This document shows positions 44,574 through 53,839 of a stretch of DNA of 64,000 nucleotides, piece after piece; the first letter of the stretch is position 1; each line of letters begins with the position of its first letter. This DNA is from Streptomyces sp. TLI_053. Lineage in GTDB: Bacteria; Actinomycetota; Actinomycetes; Streptomycetales; Streptomycetaceae. The DNA is taken from positions 4,982,001-5,046,000 of the forward strand of contig NZ_LT629775.1 of NCBI RefSeq assembly GCF_900105395.1. Direction: 5' to 3'. A model generated the notes under the pieces. The model saw only the letters and a list, made by a program, of their open reading frames with translations, searched no databases and had not been told where the DNA came from. A program made the translations under genes and the position numbers.

Positions 44574-47444
44574 ATGAGAGTCCGTCCACCGGGTTCGAGA
44601 GCCCTGGGGAGGTGGAGGAGGGGACTGCTGGCACTGGGGACGGCCTGGGCGGTCGTAGGAGTCTCGGCGATCCTGCCGCTGGGTGCGGGAACGGTTCCGC
44701 AGGCGGCCGCGGCCAGCGCGACGACCGTGGACGGGCCGGAGATCTGGCGCCCAGCCACCAAGGATCACGGTCCCAAGGGCAAGATCACCGTTTCCTCCAC
44801 CAGCAGCCTGACCAATGAGGTCGTCCACGTCTCCTGGGAGGGTTTCACCCCGACCGTGGACCCGATGGGCAACCCGGTGAAGTTCGTCAAGCTGAACAGC
44901 CCCACCGGCCAGGAGCTCTACCCGGTCCGCGTCTACCAGTGTCGGGGTACCGACCCGACCGTGCACGACTGCTACGGCAGCACCAAGTACAACCAGGACC
45001 CGACCAAGGGCTTCCTCCAGCCGGCGCCCCCGCCGGGCACCACCACACCGGACTTCCCCTTCAACGGCGCGGTCCGGGTCACCGGCCCCGACGGCCGCGG
45101 TGAGGCGGACATCGAGGTGTGGACCTCCCAGGAGAGCCCGTCCCTCGGCTGCAACGCCACCCACCCGTGCTCGCTGGTCGTCGAGGCCAACTACGGGGGT
45201 GACGCGCTCGGTTTCACCACCGACAACCAGAAGATCGACTGCACGAACCACACGCTCGACAACCCGGTCGAGAGTGAGTACTACGCGATGGCCTCGGAGT
45301 CGATCTACGCCATGGGCGGCGCGGAGAACGACACCTGGAACCCGGGCGAGAGCTGTGCCTGGGCGAACCGGATCGTCATCCCGCTCTCCTTCGCGCCGAC
45401 TGCGGACGACTGTCCCGTCGTGGCGCAGGACCTGCTGGTCGGCGGCCTGGCGATGGCCAACCGCGCGATGCAGCAGTGGCGCGCCGGCCTGTGCCAGGGC
45501 TCGAACCCGCTCGGGGTGGACTACATCGGGAACCTGGGCGAGCCGCAGACCCGGGCGAACTTCCGGAAGCAGTCGGGGCCGGACGTCGCCCTGACCGCGC
45601 TCCCGGAGAGCGAGCCGGCGAACCGGCCGTACGTCTACGCGCCACTCGCGACCACGGCGATCTCGGTCGCCTACGTGGTCGACGACGCGGCGAACTCCGG
45701 CCAGATCAAGACGCTGAACCTGACCCCGCGACTGCTGGCGAAGATGCTGACCCAGTCCTATGTGATGGCCAAGGGCGTCACGATCGACTCGGTCGCGAAC
45801 AACCCGGTCTGCATCTTCGAGGACAAGGACTTCCTCGACCTCAACCAGCTGGACCCGGCGATGGGCCAGCGCTGGCCCAAGTGCACCGAGCAGGCCTGGC
45901 CGGCCGACTCGGCGCCGATCGTGCTCGGCGGCACCACCGACCTGATCTACCAGCTGACCTCGTGGATCGCAGCGGACCCGGAGGCCGCGGCCTTCATGCG
46001 GGGCGAGCCGGACCCGAACGGCATGCACATCAACACCTTCTACCGGCAGCCGGACTTCGCCGGCTACCCGGTGGACGCCATCAGGGTGCGGGACTACTCC
46101 GGCCCCGACGACTGGAAGATGTACGAGATCAACCCGCTCAACGGCGGTCTGGCCCAGGTCGCGCGCAACCTCCTGATGGCCAAGCCGACCTGCCAGTCCC
46201 CGTTCGTCGACGTGGACGGCAAGCACCCCAACTGCGTGGCGGTCGACCCCGGCCGCCGCGGGCTGTTCGCGATCATGGACAGCGGCCAGGCCAAGGCCTA
46301 CGGGATGCCGGAGGCGGCGCTCCGCAACCCGGCCGGGCAGTTCGTGAAGCCGACCCAGGACTCGCTCGGGGCCGCCGTCGCGACCATGCCCGTCGACCCC
46401 GCCACCGGCACCCAGACGCTGCCGTACGGCGTGGCCGGAACCGCGTTCGCGGGTTCGGCGCAGGCGTACCCGCTGTCGGTCGTGCAGTACGCGATGATGC
46501 CGACCGGCGGCCTCTCCGCCGCGAAGGCGAAGGCGGCCTCGGACTTCCTGCGCCGGGTGACCGACCCGGCCGAGGGCCAGCGGTACGGGAACGAGCCCGG
46601 TTTCCTGACCGCCGGCTTCCTCGCCCTGACGGGCGACCAGCAGGCACAGGCCCGGTCCGCCACGGCGCACGTCGCGGCGCAGGACGGCACCTACCCCGGC
46701 AACCAGCCGGGCCCGAAGCCGACCGAGCCCGGGGGCGAGAACGGCGGCCAGACCGGCGGCCCCGGGACCGACGGCGGGACCACCGGTGGTACTGACGGCG
46801 GAACCACCGGTGGTACCGACGGCGGGACCACCGGCGGGACCGAAGGCGGGACCACGGGCGGGACCACGGGCGGGACCACCGGCGGCAGCGACGGTGGGAG
46901 CACCGGCGGGACCACGGGCGGGACCACCGGCGGCAGCGACGGCGGGACCACCGGCGGCTCGACGGGGTCCACAGGTTCGACCGGTACCTCGGGTTCGACG
47001 GGTTCCACCGGCTCGACCGGTACCTCGGGTTCGACGGGCTCCACCGGTACCTCGGGTTCCACCGGCAGCAGGACGTCCACCGGCTCGGGCACGACCGGTG
47101 CGGCCGGTACCGGTTCGGGCTCCGGCACCGCCGCGGTTCCCGCGGCAACCGCACCCGCGGCCGCGGCGCCCGCCAAGTCGACCCCGGCTCCGGCCAAGTC
47201 GACCCCGGCCGCCGCTCCGGCAGCCACCGGTCCGCTCGCCGCCGCTCCGGTCGCCGCCGGAACGCCGGCCGCCGACCGCTCCGGCGGCGCCCGGCTGCTG
47301 CTGCCGATCGCGCTGATCGCCGGCGCGGTCCTGCTGGTGGGAGGCCCGCTGGCGCTCGTCCTGGCCGGTACGCCGGCCGGCGCGAGGATCGCCACCGGGG
47401 CGTCCGGGGTCTGGGCGCGCCTGCGTCCGGGCCGCCGCGTCTGA
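44574..47444 (+). CDS. Large membrane-tethered PstS-like substrate-binding protein
   Basis: 956 residues. A signal peptide (about 1-48) lacks a lipobox. The ectodomain to about 715 contains many Cys and PstS-like features (VAQDLLVGGLAMANRAMQQW, PDVALTALPES, LTPRLLAKMLTQSYV, ending with a bilobal-type C-terminal region FLRRVTDPAEGQRYG). A Gly/Thr/Ser/Asp stalk of over 100 residues (GGTDGGTTGG, then GSTGSTGTSG repeats) and an Ala/Pro stretch lead to a C-terminal membrane helix (LLLPIALIAGAVLLVGGPLALVLAG) and a basic tail. GGAGG precedes ATG 44574. It is followed by a hairpin and pstC. Ligand unproven. Confidence 0.7.
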   Translation: MRVRPPGSRALGRWRRGLLALGTAWAVVGVSAILPLGAGTVPQAAAASATTVDGPEIWRPATKDHGPKGKITVSSTSSLTNEVVHVSWEGFTPTVDPMGNPVKFVKLNSPTGQELYPVRVYQCRGTDPTVHDCYGSTKYNQDPTKGFLQPAPPPGTTTPDFPFNGAVRVTGPDGRGEADIEVWTSQESPSLGCNATHPCSLVVEANYGGDALGFTTDNQKIDCTNHTLDNPVESEYYAMASESIYAMGGAENDTWNPGESCAWANRIVIPLSFAPTADDCPVVAQDLLVGGLAMANRAMQQWRAGLCQGSNPLGVDYIGNLGEPQTRANFRKQSGPDVALTALPESEPANRPYVYAPLATTAISVAYVVDDAANSGQIKTLNLTPRLLAKMLTQSYVMAKGVTIDSVANNPVCIFEDKDFLDLNQLDPAMGQRWPKCTEQAWPADSAPIVLGGTTDLIYQLTSWIAADPEAAAFMRGEPDPNGMHINTFYRQPDFAGYPVDAIRVRDYSGPDDWKMYEINPLNGGLAQVARNLLMAKPTCQSPFVDVDGKHPNCVAVDPGRRGLFAIMDSGQAKAYGMPEAALRNPAGQFVKPTQDSLGAAVATMPVDPATGTQTLPYGVAGTAFAGSAQAYPLSVVQYAMMPTGGLSAAKAKAASDFLRRVTDPAEGQRYGNEPGFLTAGFLALTGDQQAQARSATAHVAAQDGTYPGNQPGPKPTEPGGENGGQTGGPGTDGGTTGGTDGGTTGGTDGGTTGGTEGGTTGGTTGGTTGGSDGGSTGGTTGGTTGGSDGGTTGGSTGSTGSTGTSGSTGSTGSTGTSGSTGSTGTSGSTGSRTSTGSGTTGAAGTGSGSGTAAVPAATAPAAAAPAKSTPAPAKSTPAAAPAATGPLAAAPVAAGTPAADRSGGARLLLPIALIAGAVLLVGGPLALVLAGTPAGARIATGASGVWARLRPGRRV
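46767..47085 (+). repeat. Gly/Thr-rich tandem repeat stretch coding for a stalk
   Basis: About 320 bp of short direct repeats (GGCGGGACCACCGG type, then GGTTCGACGGGTTCCACC type) encode GGTTGGTDGG and GSTGSTGTS units. This low-complexity linker separates the binding domain from its membrane anchor. Its length is likely variable between strains. Confidence 0.8.
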
Positions 47445-47458
47445 CGGCGCACGTTCCG

Positions 47459-47492
47459 ACTCGGCGGGGCCGCTGTCCCGGCCCCGCCGAGT
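47459..47492 (+). terminator. Perfect hairpin between the large binding-protein gene and pstC
   Basis: 14-bp perfect arms 47459-47472 and 47479-47492 with a 6-nt loop. It lies 15 bases after the stop and 64 before the pstC start, so it may attenuate read-through and make the binding protein more abundant than the permeases. Confidence 0.65.
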
Positions 47493-47556
47493 GCCTTCCC
47501 CGTCCCCGACAGTCCCCCCGCACCTGTCCCGTACCGAGCGCGCCGGAGAGCAGACC

Positions 47557-48576
47557 ATGACAGCCGCCGCCGAGCCCGCGACACCGTTCGCCGAGACTCC
47601 AGGCCAGCCGGACCACGACACACCCCGCATCATCACGGCCCCGTCCACGCCCGGTGACCGGGTGTTCCGCGGTTTCCTTCGGGCGGCCGGGCTCTCAGTC
47701 TTCGCGATCATGGGCCTGATCGCCTTCTTCCTCCTCCTGCGCGGCGCCGACGCGCTCCGCGCGGTCGGCTTCTCCTTCTTCACCGAGCAGAAGTGGCTGA
47801 CCCAGGCGCACAACTTCGGTATCGCCGCGGTGCTGCCGAACGGCCTGCTGATCGCCGTCATCGCCCTGCTGATCGCGGTCCCGGTGGCGCTGACCTCGGC
47901 CGTGTTCATCTCCGAGTACGTGCCGGTCCGGCTCCGGGCGACCCTGATCTCGCTGGTCGACCTGATGGCCGCGATCCCCAGCATCGTCTACGGCCTCTGG
48001 GGCCTGTTCTTCCTCCAGCCGCGGATCATCGGCTTCGTCCGCTGGATGTCCGACCACCTGGGCGGCACGATCCCCTTCCTCAAGGTGCGCACCGGTGACA
48101 TCGCCAGCTCCTACACCTCGTCGACCTTCATCGCCGGTGTCGTCGTCTCGCTGATGATCATCCCGATCGTCACCTCGCTCAGCCGTGAGGTGTTCTCCCA
48201 GGCGCCGCAGGGCGAGCGGGAGGGCGCCTACGCGCTCGGCTCGACCCGCTGGGGCATGGTGCGGACCGTGGTGCTGCCGTTCGGTCGTGGCGGTGTGATC
48301 GGAGCCGTGATGCTCGGCTTCGGGCGCGCGATGGGCGAGACCATCGCCGTGGCGCTGATCATCTCGCCCAACTTCGAGCGGATCAGCCACGTCCTGGAGA
48401 GCGGCGCCAACTCGATCTCCGCGCTGATCGCCCTGCGCTTCGGCGAGTCGGACCCACTCTCGCTCTCGGCGCTGATGGCGGCCGGTCTGGTGCTGTTCGG
48501 GCTCACCCTGCTGGTCAACATGGCGGCCGGGTTCGTGATCAACCGGTCCCGTTCCGGCGCGGCCACGGCGGACTGA
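47557..48576 (+). CDS. pstC: Phosphate-type ABC transporter permease PstC
   Basis: 339 residues, about six membrane helices after a 40-residue cytoplasmic N-terminus. The coupling (EAA) loop EGAYALGSTRWGMVRTVVLPFGRGG is followed by GFGRAMGETIAVAL, the PstC signature; an ALTSAVFISEYVP motif occurs near the second helix. ATG 47557 has GGAGAG upstream. It forms the membrane channel with PstA. Confidence 0.92.
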   Translation: MTAAAEPATPFAETPGQPDHDTPRIITAPSTPGDRVFRGFLRAAGLSVFAIMGLIAFFLLLRGADALRAVGFSFFTEQKWLTQAHNFGIAAVLPNGLLIAVIALLIAVPVALTSAVFISEYVPVRLRATLISLVDLMAAIPSIVYGLWGLFFLQPRIIGFVRWMSDHLGGTIPFLKVRTGDIASSYTSSTFIAGVVVSLMIIPIVTSLSREVFSQAPQGEREGAYALGSTRWGMVRTVVLPFGRGGVIGAVMLGFGRAMGETIAVALIISPNFERISHVLESGANSISALIALRFGESDPLSLSALMAAGLVLFGLTLLVNMAAGFVINRSRSGAATAD

Positions 48577-48634
48577 CCGTGAAACGTATCCCCCGCCCCC
48601 GCCCGTTGCCGCCCCGTCGTGAAGGGACGACCCG

Positions 48635-49885
48635 ATGACCACACTCGATCTGCCGGCCGAAACCGCCCCGGCCCCGGCCCCGCCGAAGGCCGCGCCGCCG
48701 GCCGAGCGCCGGATCAGGATCGGCGGGGTGACCCGTGAGGACGTGCTGACCGTCCTCGGCGCCGTGACCGGATCACTGGCGCTGGACTGGATCCTCTACG
48801 AGCGCGTCATGCCGTTCAGCGGTGCGTTCGGCTTCCTGCTCTGCTGGTACCTGCTGTTCCTCGTCGGCTACGGCCTCCTCGGCCGGCTCCAGTGGGGGCC
48901 GCTGCTGGTGCGCGAACGACTGGTGGCGGTGATCGCCTGGAGCGCGGGCCTCGCGGTGGTGGCGCTGATCGCCGACCAGATCGGCTATGTCGCGATGCGC
49001 GGCTACGAGGCGGCCCAGCACCTCAACTTCTTCACCGAGTCGATGGAGACGACCTCCGCGCTCTCGCCGATCACCTCGGGCGGCGCGGTGCACGCGATCC
49101 TCGGCTCGCTCGAACAGCTGGGCCTGGCCACCCTGTTCGCGGTGCCGCTCGGCATCTCGGCGGCGGTCTTCATGTCCGAGGTCGGGGGCCGGATGGCCCG
49201 CCCGGTGCGGACCCTGGTGGAGGCGATGACGGCGCTGCCGTCCATCGTGGCCGGCCTCTTCATCCTCGGCGTCGTGATCATCACCCTGGGTTTCGAGAAG
49301 AGCGGCTTCGCCGCCTCGCTGGCCCTGACGGTGATGATGATGCCGATCGTCACCCGCGCCGCCGAGGTGGTGATCCGGCTGGTGCCGGGCACGCTGCGGG
49401 AAGCCTCCTTCGCCCTCGGCGCCAGCCAGTGGCGCACGGTGTGGAACGTCGTGCTGCCGACCGCCCGGCCCGGTCTGGTGACCGCGGTGGTGCTCGGCAT
49501 GGCGCGCGGTGTCGGCGAGACCTCGCCGGTGCTGCTGACCGCGGGTTTCACCACCCAGCTCAACGCCAACCCGTTCAGCGACCGCCAGGTGTCGCTGCCG
49601 CTCTACATCTGGAACTACGTCAAGCAGCCGTACCCCGACATGGTCGCGCGGGCCTTCGCGGCGGCCCTCGCCCTGATGCTCATGGTGCTGATCCTCTTCG
49701 TCACCGCGCGCGTGCTCGGCGGCCGCCGTCCCGGCCAGCTGACTCGTCGCCAGCGCCGCCGGATCGAGCGGGGCGCCCGGGCCGCCGAGCGGTCCGCCCA
49801 CGAGCGCCGGACGGTCGCGGCCGCCGGACCCGCTGTTGCCGGAGCGCACCGGACCTCCGGAACCACCGTGGCAGGAGCGAGCTGA
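48635..49885 (+). CDS. pstA: Phosphate-type ABC transporter permease PstA
   Basis: 416 residues, longer than most PstA because of an N-terminal extension with two additional hydrophobic segments (about 50-115) and a charged C-terminal tail. The coupling motif EASFALGASQWRTVWNVVLPTARPG and GMARGVGETSPVLLTAG mark PstA. GAAGGGACG precedes the ATG. Its stop overlaps a possible ATG at 49885 of the next gene by one base. Confidence 0.92.
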   Translation: MTTLDLPAETAPAPAPPKAAPPAERRIRIGGVTREDVLTVLGAVTGSLALDWILYERVMPFSGAFGFLLCWYLLFLVGYGLLGRLQWGPLLVRERLVAVIAWSAGLAVVALIADQIGYVAMRGYEAAQHLNFFTESMETTSALSPITSGGAVHAILGSLEQLGLATLFAVPLGISAAVFMSEVGGRMARPVRTLVEAMTALPSIVAGLFILGVVIITLGFEKSGFAASLALTVMMMPIVTRAAEVVIRLVPGTLREASFALGASQWRTVWNVVLPTARPGLVTAVVLGMARGVGETSPVLLTAGFTTQLNANPFSDRQVSLPLYIWNYVKQPYPDMVARAFAAALALMLMVLILFVTARVLGGRRPGQLTRRQRRRIERGARAAERSAHERRTVAAAGPAVAGAHRTSGTTVAGAS

Positions 49886-49923
49886 TGTCCGTAACAACCA
49901 CCCACCGAACCATAGGAGTTCCC

Positions 49924-51882
49924 ATGTCGTGGGAGGCTGTTCGCCGACCCGTGGCACGTACCGCCGCCATGCTGCTCACCCTGTGCCTGACCGCGGCTGC
50001 ACTGCTGCTGGGGCAGGCCGTCCCGGCGTTCGCGGCCACCACGCTGAACGCCGACGGGTCGAGCTGGGCCGGTCCGGCCATCGACCAGTGGCGCAACGAC
50101 GTCAATCCGATGGGCATCAAGATCAACTTCAGTCCGTCGGGCTCCGCCGCCGGTCGCAACCAGTGGGCGCTCGGCCAGAACGACTTCACCGCCTCGGACG
50201 TGCCCTTCCGGACCCAGCCGGACAGCGGCGTCGGCGCGGGTGGCCACGAGAACGGTTCGGGCAATATCGAGAACCCGGTGTACGGGTACTCGTACGTCCC
50301 GATCACCGCGGGCGGCACCGCGTTCATGTACAACCTGACCGTCGCCGGCAAGCAGGTCCGCGACCTGCGGCTCTCGCCCAAGACCATCGTCGAGATCTTC
50401 ACCCGTAAGATCACCAACTGGAACGACCCGAGGATCACCGCCGACTACGGCAAGGCGCTGCCCTCGATCCCGATGATCCCGATCGTCCGATCGGACGGTT
50501 CGGGCGCCACCGCCCAGTTCACCCGGTGGATGCAGCACACCTTCCAGGCCGAGTGGGAGGACTACTGCCGGAGCATCAACAACGTCCCCTGCGGCGACTA
50601 CACGGAGTTCTTCCCGAAGACGGCCCAGACGAAGGCGCTGAACGGCTCCGACGTCGTCGCCAACTACATCATGGGCTCCGCGGGCGAGGGCACCATCGGC
50701 TACGACGAGTACGCCTTCGCCAAGGGCAGCAACTGGCCCGTCGTCAAGGTGCTGAACCCGGGTGGCTTCTTCACCCTGCCCACCGCCTCCAACGTCGCCG
50801 TCGCCCTGACCGCCGCCAAGATCCGCGGCGTCGACGACAACACCTCGCCGAGCGACCCGAACTTCCTGCAGCAGAACCTCGACGGCGTCTACGTCAACAA
50901 CGACCCGCGGTCCTACCCGGTCTCCAGCTACAGCTACCTGATCGTCCCGCGCAAGGACGCCGCGCTCCCGCCGCCGCCGCGCTTCAACGACGACAAGGGC
51001 AGTGCGCTCAGCCGCTTCATCTCGTACGTGCTCTGCGCCGGCCAGGGCAAGGCCGACGAACTCGGGTACTCGCCGATCCCCCGCAACCTGGTCCGCGGCG
51101 GCATCCTGCAGACCCAGCACGTCCCGGGCAACGCCAGCACGGTCGACCCCAACACGCTCGCCAACTGCCCCAACCCGACCTTCACCGGTGAAGAGCTCAC
51201 CGTTCTGAAGAACGCCCCGCAGCCCAGCCCCTGCGATGCCAAGGGCGCCCCGCTGGACTGCAAGGTCGAGAACGGCAAGCCGGTGACGGGCGGAACCACC
51301 TCGGGCGGCTCCGGCACCACCGGTGGCGCGGCAGCGGGCGGTTCCGGCTCGGGCGGTGCCGCCACCGGCGGAGCCGGAGCGGCGGGCGGTGCGGCGACCG
51401 GAGGCTCCGGCTCCACCGGCGGCGCGACCGGCGGCGCGGCCACGACGAGCGGCGCCGGGGGCACCGGCAAGGCCACCACCACCAAGACCCCCGGCGCCAC
51501 CGGCACCGGCACCACCGGCGGCGCGGCCACCACCGGCGGCGCCGGCAGCACGGGCGGCACCGGCGGTGACGCCGGCACCGGTGGCGCCGCGGCCGACCCC
51601 AACGCCCCGGCCGCCGACGACCCGAACGCGGCGGTCGACGGGACCGACGACCAGGCCGCCGAGCAGGTCGTCGACCCGCAGACCGGCCAGGTGGTCGCAC
51701 GCGGCCGCGGCAGCGGCACCACCACCGAGGTCACCGCGGACGTGGTCGAGGTCGCGGGCCGCCCGGAGGACTGGACCCTGAGCACGCTCACCGCGCTCGA
51801 ACTGCTCGCCGTCGTCGTCGTCCCGCCGCTGCTCGGCCGCCGGCTGCTGCGCCGCCGCTCGCAGACGGGCGGCCGGTCATGA
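49924..51882 (+). CDS. PstS-like phosphate-binding protein with C-terminal membrane anchor
   Basis: 652 residues. A signal peptide (about 1-37) has no lipobox. The PstS fold is clear: GSSWAGPAIDQW, NQWALGQNDFTASDVPF and VRSDGSGATAQFTRWM, close to the phosphate-binding motifs GSTFxxP, DFxxSD and RSDGSGTT. After about residue 450 a Gly/Thr/Ala-rich stalk leads to a C-terminal helix (LSTLTALELLAVVVVPPLLG) and RRLLRRR. No LPxTG or LAxTG sorting signal is present. AGGAG precedes ATG 49924; ATG 49885, overlapping the pstA stop, is an alternative giving a 13-residue-longer signal. Confidence 0.85.
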   Translation: MSWEAVRRPVARTAAMLLTLCLTAAALLLGQAVPAFAATTLNADGSSWAGPAIDQWRNDVNPMGIKINFSPSGSAAGRNQWALGQNDFTASDVPFRTQPDSGVGAGGHENGSGNIENPVYGYSYVPITAGGTAFMYNLTVAGKQVRDLRLSPKTIVEIFTRKITNWNDPRITADYGKALPSIPMIPIVRSDGSGATAQFTRWMQHTFQAEWEDYCRSINNVPCGDYTEFFPKTAQTKALNGSDVVANYIMGSAGEGTIGYDEYAFAKGSNWPVVKVLNPGGFFTLPTASNVAVALTAAKIRGVDDNTSPSDPNFLQQNLDGVYVNNDPRSYPVSSYSYLIVPRKDAALPPPPRFNDDKGSALSRFISYVLCAGQGKADELGYSPIPRNLVRGGILQTQHVPGNASTVDPNTLANCPNPTFTGEELTVLKNAPQPSPCDAKGAPLDCKVENGKPVTGGTTSGGSGTTGGAAAGGSGSGGAATGGAGAAGGAATGGSGSTGGATGGAATTSGAGGTGKATTTKTPGATGTGTTGGAATTGGAGSTGGTGGDAGTGGAAADPNAPAADDPNAAVDGTDDQAAEQVVDPQTGQVVARGRGSGTTTEVTADVVEVAGRPEDWTLSTLTALELLAVVVVPPLLGRRLLRRRSQTGGRS

Positions 51883-52820
51883 CGGCGCCCGCGCTGGAGA
51901 AGCCCGCCGGTCCGGCGCCGGCCGCGCCCGCCCCGGCGGGCGCGGCCCCGCCCGCCGGCCCGGCGCCGCGGACCGCTCCGGCCGGGTCCGACGGCTCCGG
52001 CCGGACGGCCAAGCGGGTCAGGTTCCTGCAGGCGGCCTGGGCGGTGAGCCTGCTCGCGGCCATCACCATGGGCTTCGTCGGCTACTTGTTCACCCTGTCG
52101 CACGTCCAGCAGAAGCACTTCCAGTCCACCGCGTACAAGTCCTTCCGGGACCAGCTCGCCCGGGCGGTCGCCCCGACCGGCAAGGCCGCCGACGGCTCCC
52201 CCGTCGCGCTGCTGGACATCCCGGCGATCGGGCTGCACCAGGTGGTCGTGGTGGAGGGCACCACCGGCCGGGACCTCATGCGCGGCCCGGGCCACCGCCG
52301 GGACACCGCGCTGCCCGGCCAGACCGGGGTGGCGGTGCTGTTCGGCCGGGGGGCCACCTTCGGGGCGCCGTTCGGCGAGCTGAACAAGCTGCGGGTCGGG
52401 GACCGGATCGAGGCCACCACCGGCCAGGGCAAGTTCACCTACACCGTCAATGTGTACGGCGACGAGGACCACCCGATCGTGGACCCGGTCCGCAACCGGC
52501 TGGTGCTGGTGACCAGCGACTCCGACTGGATCCCGGAGTCGACGGTGATGATCGGGGCGCGGCTGGACGGCGACCCGGTGGTCAACCCGGGCGGGCGTCC
52601 CGCCACCGTGCCGTACGACAAGGCGCTCGCCGCCGACAAGGGCGCGCTGGCCGCGCTGCAGCTGTGGACGCTGGGACTGCTCGGCGCGGTGGTCGCCGTC
52701 GTCGTGCTGGCCCGGTACTGGCACCGCTCGGCCGCCTACCTGAGCCTCGCACCGGTCGTCGGCGCGCTGCTCTGGGCGGTCTACGAGAACGCCGCCGCCC
52801 TGCTGCCCAATCTCTACTGA
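51879..52820 (+). CDS. Sortase-fold protein lacking the catalytic triad (pseudo-sortase)
   Basis: 313 residues: a Pro/Ala-rich cytoplasmic N-terminus, a membrane helix (about 50-72), a sortase-like beta barrel (about 108-230) and two C-terminal helices (about 262-281 and 285-305). IPAIGLHQVVVVEGT, GPGHRRDTALPGQTG, FGAPFGELNKLRVGDRI and RLVLVT follow actinobacterial class E/F sortases. But the catalytic His (GHRxTxGAPF) is Arg157, the Cys of TLxTC is Ser213, and the final Arg region reads PESTVMIG. All three active positions are lost. Its ATG overlaps the stop of the preceding binding-protein gene (ATGA). Confidence 0.8.
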   Translation: MTAPALEKPAGPAPAAPAPAGAAPPAGPAPRTAPAGSDGSGRTAKRVRFLQAAWAVSLLAAITMGFVGYLFTLSHVQQKHFQSTAYKSFRDQLARAVAPTGKAADGSPVALLDIPAIGLHQVVVVEGTTGRDLMRGPGHRRDTALPGQTGVAVLFGRGATFGAPFGELNKLRVGDRIEATTGQGKFTYTVNVYGDEDHPIVDPVRNRLVLVTSDSDWIPESTVMIGARLDGDPVVNPGGRPATVPYDKALAADKGALAALQLWTLGLLGAVVAVVVLARYWHRSAAYLSLAPVVGALLWAVYENAAALLPNLY

Positions 52821-52843
52821 CGCGCGCCCGGAGGACCGTACCG

Positions 52844-53794
52844 ATGACGGATGCACCGATGACCCACGTACCGACCGGCCACGGGCCGGGCGACCCGGCC
52901 GAGACCACGATCACCCTGCCCGCCGTCCCGGCCGGCGTCGACGGCGGCCACGCCGGACCCGACGGGCAGCTGCTCTACCCGCAGGACGCGCACTACCAGG
53001 GCTACACCGAGGAGCCCCGGCTGGCCGGGCTGGAGACCCGCGACGTCTCCGCCTGGTTCGGCGCCCGCAAGGTGCTGGAGCGGGTCTCGCTCGCCATGCC
53101 GGCCGGCGAGGTGACGGCGCTGATCGGGCCGTCCGGCTGCGGCAAGTCCACCTACCTGCGGATCCTCAACCGGATGCACGAGATGGTCCGCGGCGCCGCG
53201 CTCTCCGGCGAGGTGCTGCTGGACGGCGACGACGTCTACCGCCCCGGCCGCCGCCCGGCCGAGGTGCGCCGCCGGATCGGCATGGTGTTCCAGCGGCCCA
53301 ACCCGTTCCCGGCGATGTCCATCAAGGACAACGTCGCCAGCGGGCTCAAGCTCGCCGGCATCAAGGTCGGCAAGGACGAGCGCGAGCACCTGGTGGAGAC
53401 CAGCCTGCGCCAGGCCGGCCTCTGGGACGAGGTGGCCACCCGGCTGGAGGCCCCGGGCGGCTCGCTCTCCGGCGGCCAGCAGCAGCGGCTGTGCATCGCG
53501 CGGTCGCTGGCCGTCTCGCCGGACATCCTGCTGATGGACGAGCCGTGCTCGGCGCTCGACCCGACCTCCACCCGCCGGGTCGAGGAGACCATCGCGGAGC
53601 TGCGCGGGCAGCTCACCATCGTGATCGTCACCCACAACATGCAGCAGGCCCAGCGCGTCTCGCAGAGCTGCGCGTTCTTCCTGGCCACCCACGACACCCC
53701 GGGGCGGATCGTCGAGCACGGGCCGACCGAGCAGGTCTTCCACCACCCGCGCGACCAGCGGACCTCGGACTACGTCAACGGCCGCTTCGGGTAG
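52844..53794 (+). CDS. pstB: Phosphate-type ABC transporter ATPase PstB
   Basis: 316 residues. An N-terminal extension of about 65 residues not seen in canonical PstB precedes the ATPase: Walker A GPSGCGKST, RRRIGMVFQRPNPFPAMSI (Q-loop, typical of PstB), signature LSGGQQQRLCIARSLA, Walker B ILLMDEPCSALDPTST and the switch His in VTHNMQQA. GGAGG precedes ATG 52844. It powers the PstC/PstA channel. Converges on the HAD gene. Confidence 0.95.
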   Translation: MTDAPMTHVPTGHGPGDPAETTITLPAVPAGVDGGHAGPDGQLLYPQDAHYQGYTEEPRLAGLETRDVSAWFGARKVLERVSLAMPAGEVTALIGPSGCGKSTYLRILNRMHEMVRGAALSGEVLLDGDDVYRPGRRPAEVRRRIGMVFQRPNPFPAMSIKDNVASGLKLAGIKVGKDEREHLVETSLRQAGLWDEVATRLEAPGGSLSGGQQQRLCIARSLAVSPDILLMDEPCSALDPTSTRRVEETIAELRGQLTIVIVTHNMQQAQRVSQSCAFFLATHDTPGRIVEHGPTEQVFHHPRDQRTSDYVNGRFG

Positions 53795-53839
53795 CCGGAC
53801 CGGGCCGCCCCCGACCTGCCCGACTGCCCGACTGCTCGC

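Noticed and set aside
46767..47085. Repeat stretch that could be mistaken for a CRISPR or minisatellite
   Set aside because: Repeats are short, unspaced and in frame with the stalk of the binding protein; no unique spacers.
44277..47984. Minus-strand open frame of 1,235 codons opposite the large binding-protein gene
   Set aside because: Composition is a reflection of the plus-strand gene, which has a signal peptide, conserved domain and ribosome site.
51879..52820. Active class E sortase
   Set aside because: The His, Cys and Arg positions are all substituted, and no LAxTG/LPxTG substrate is encoded nearby.
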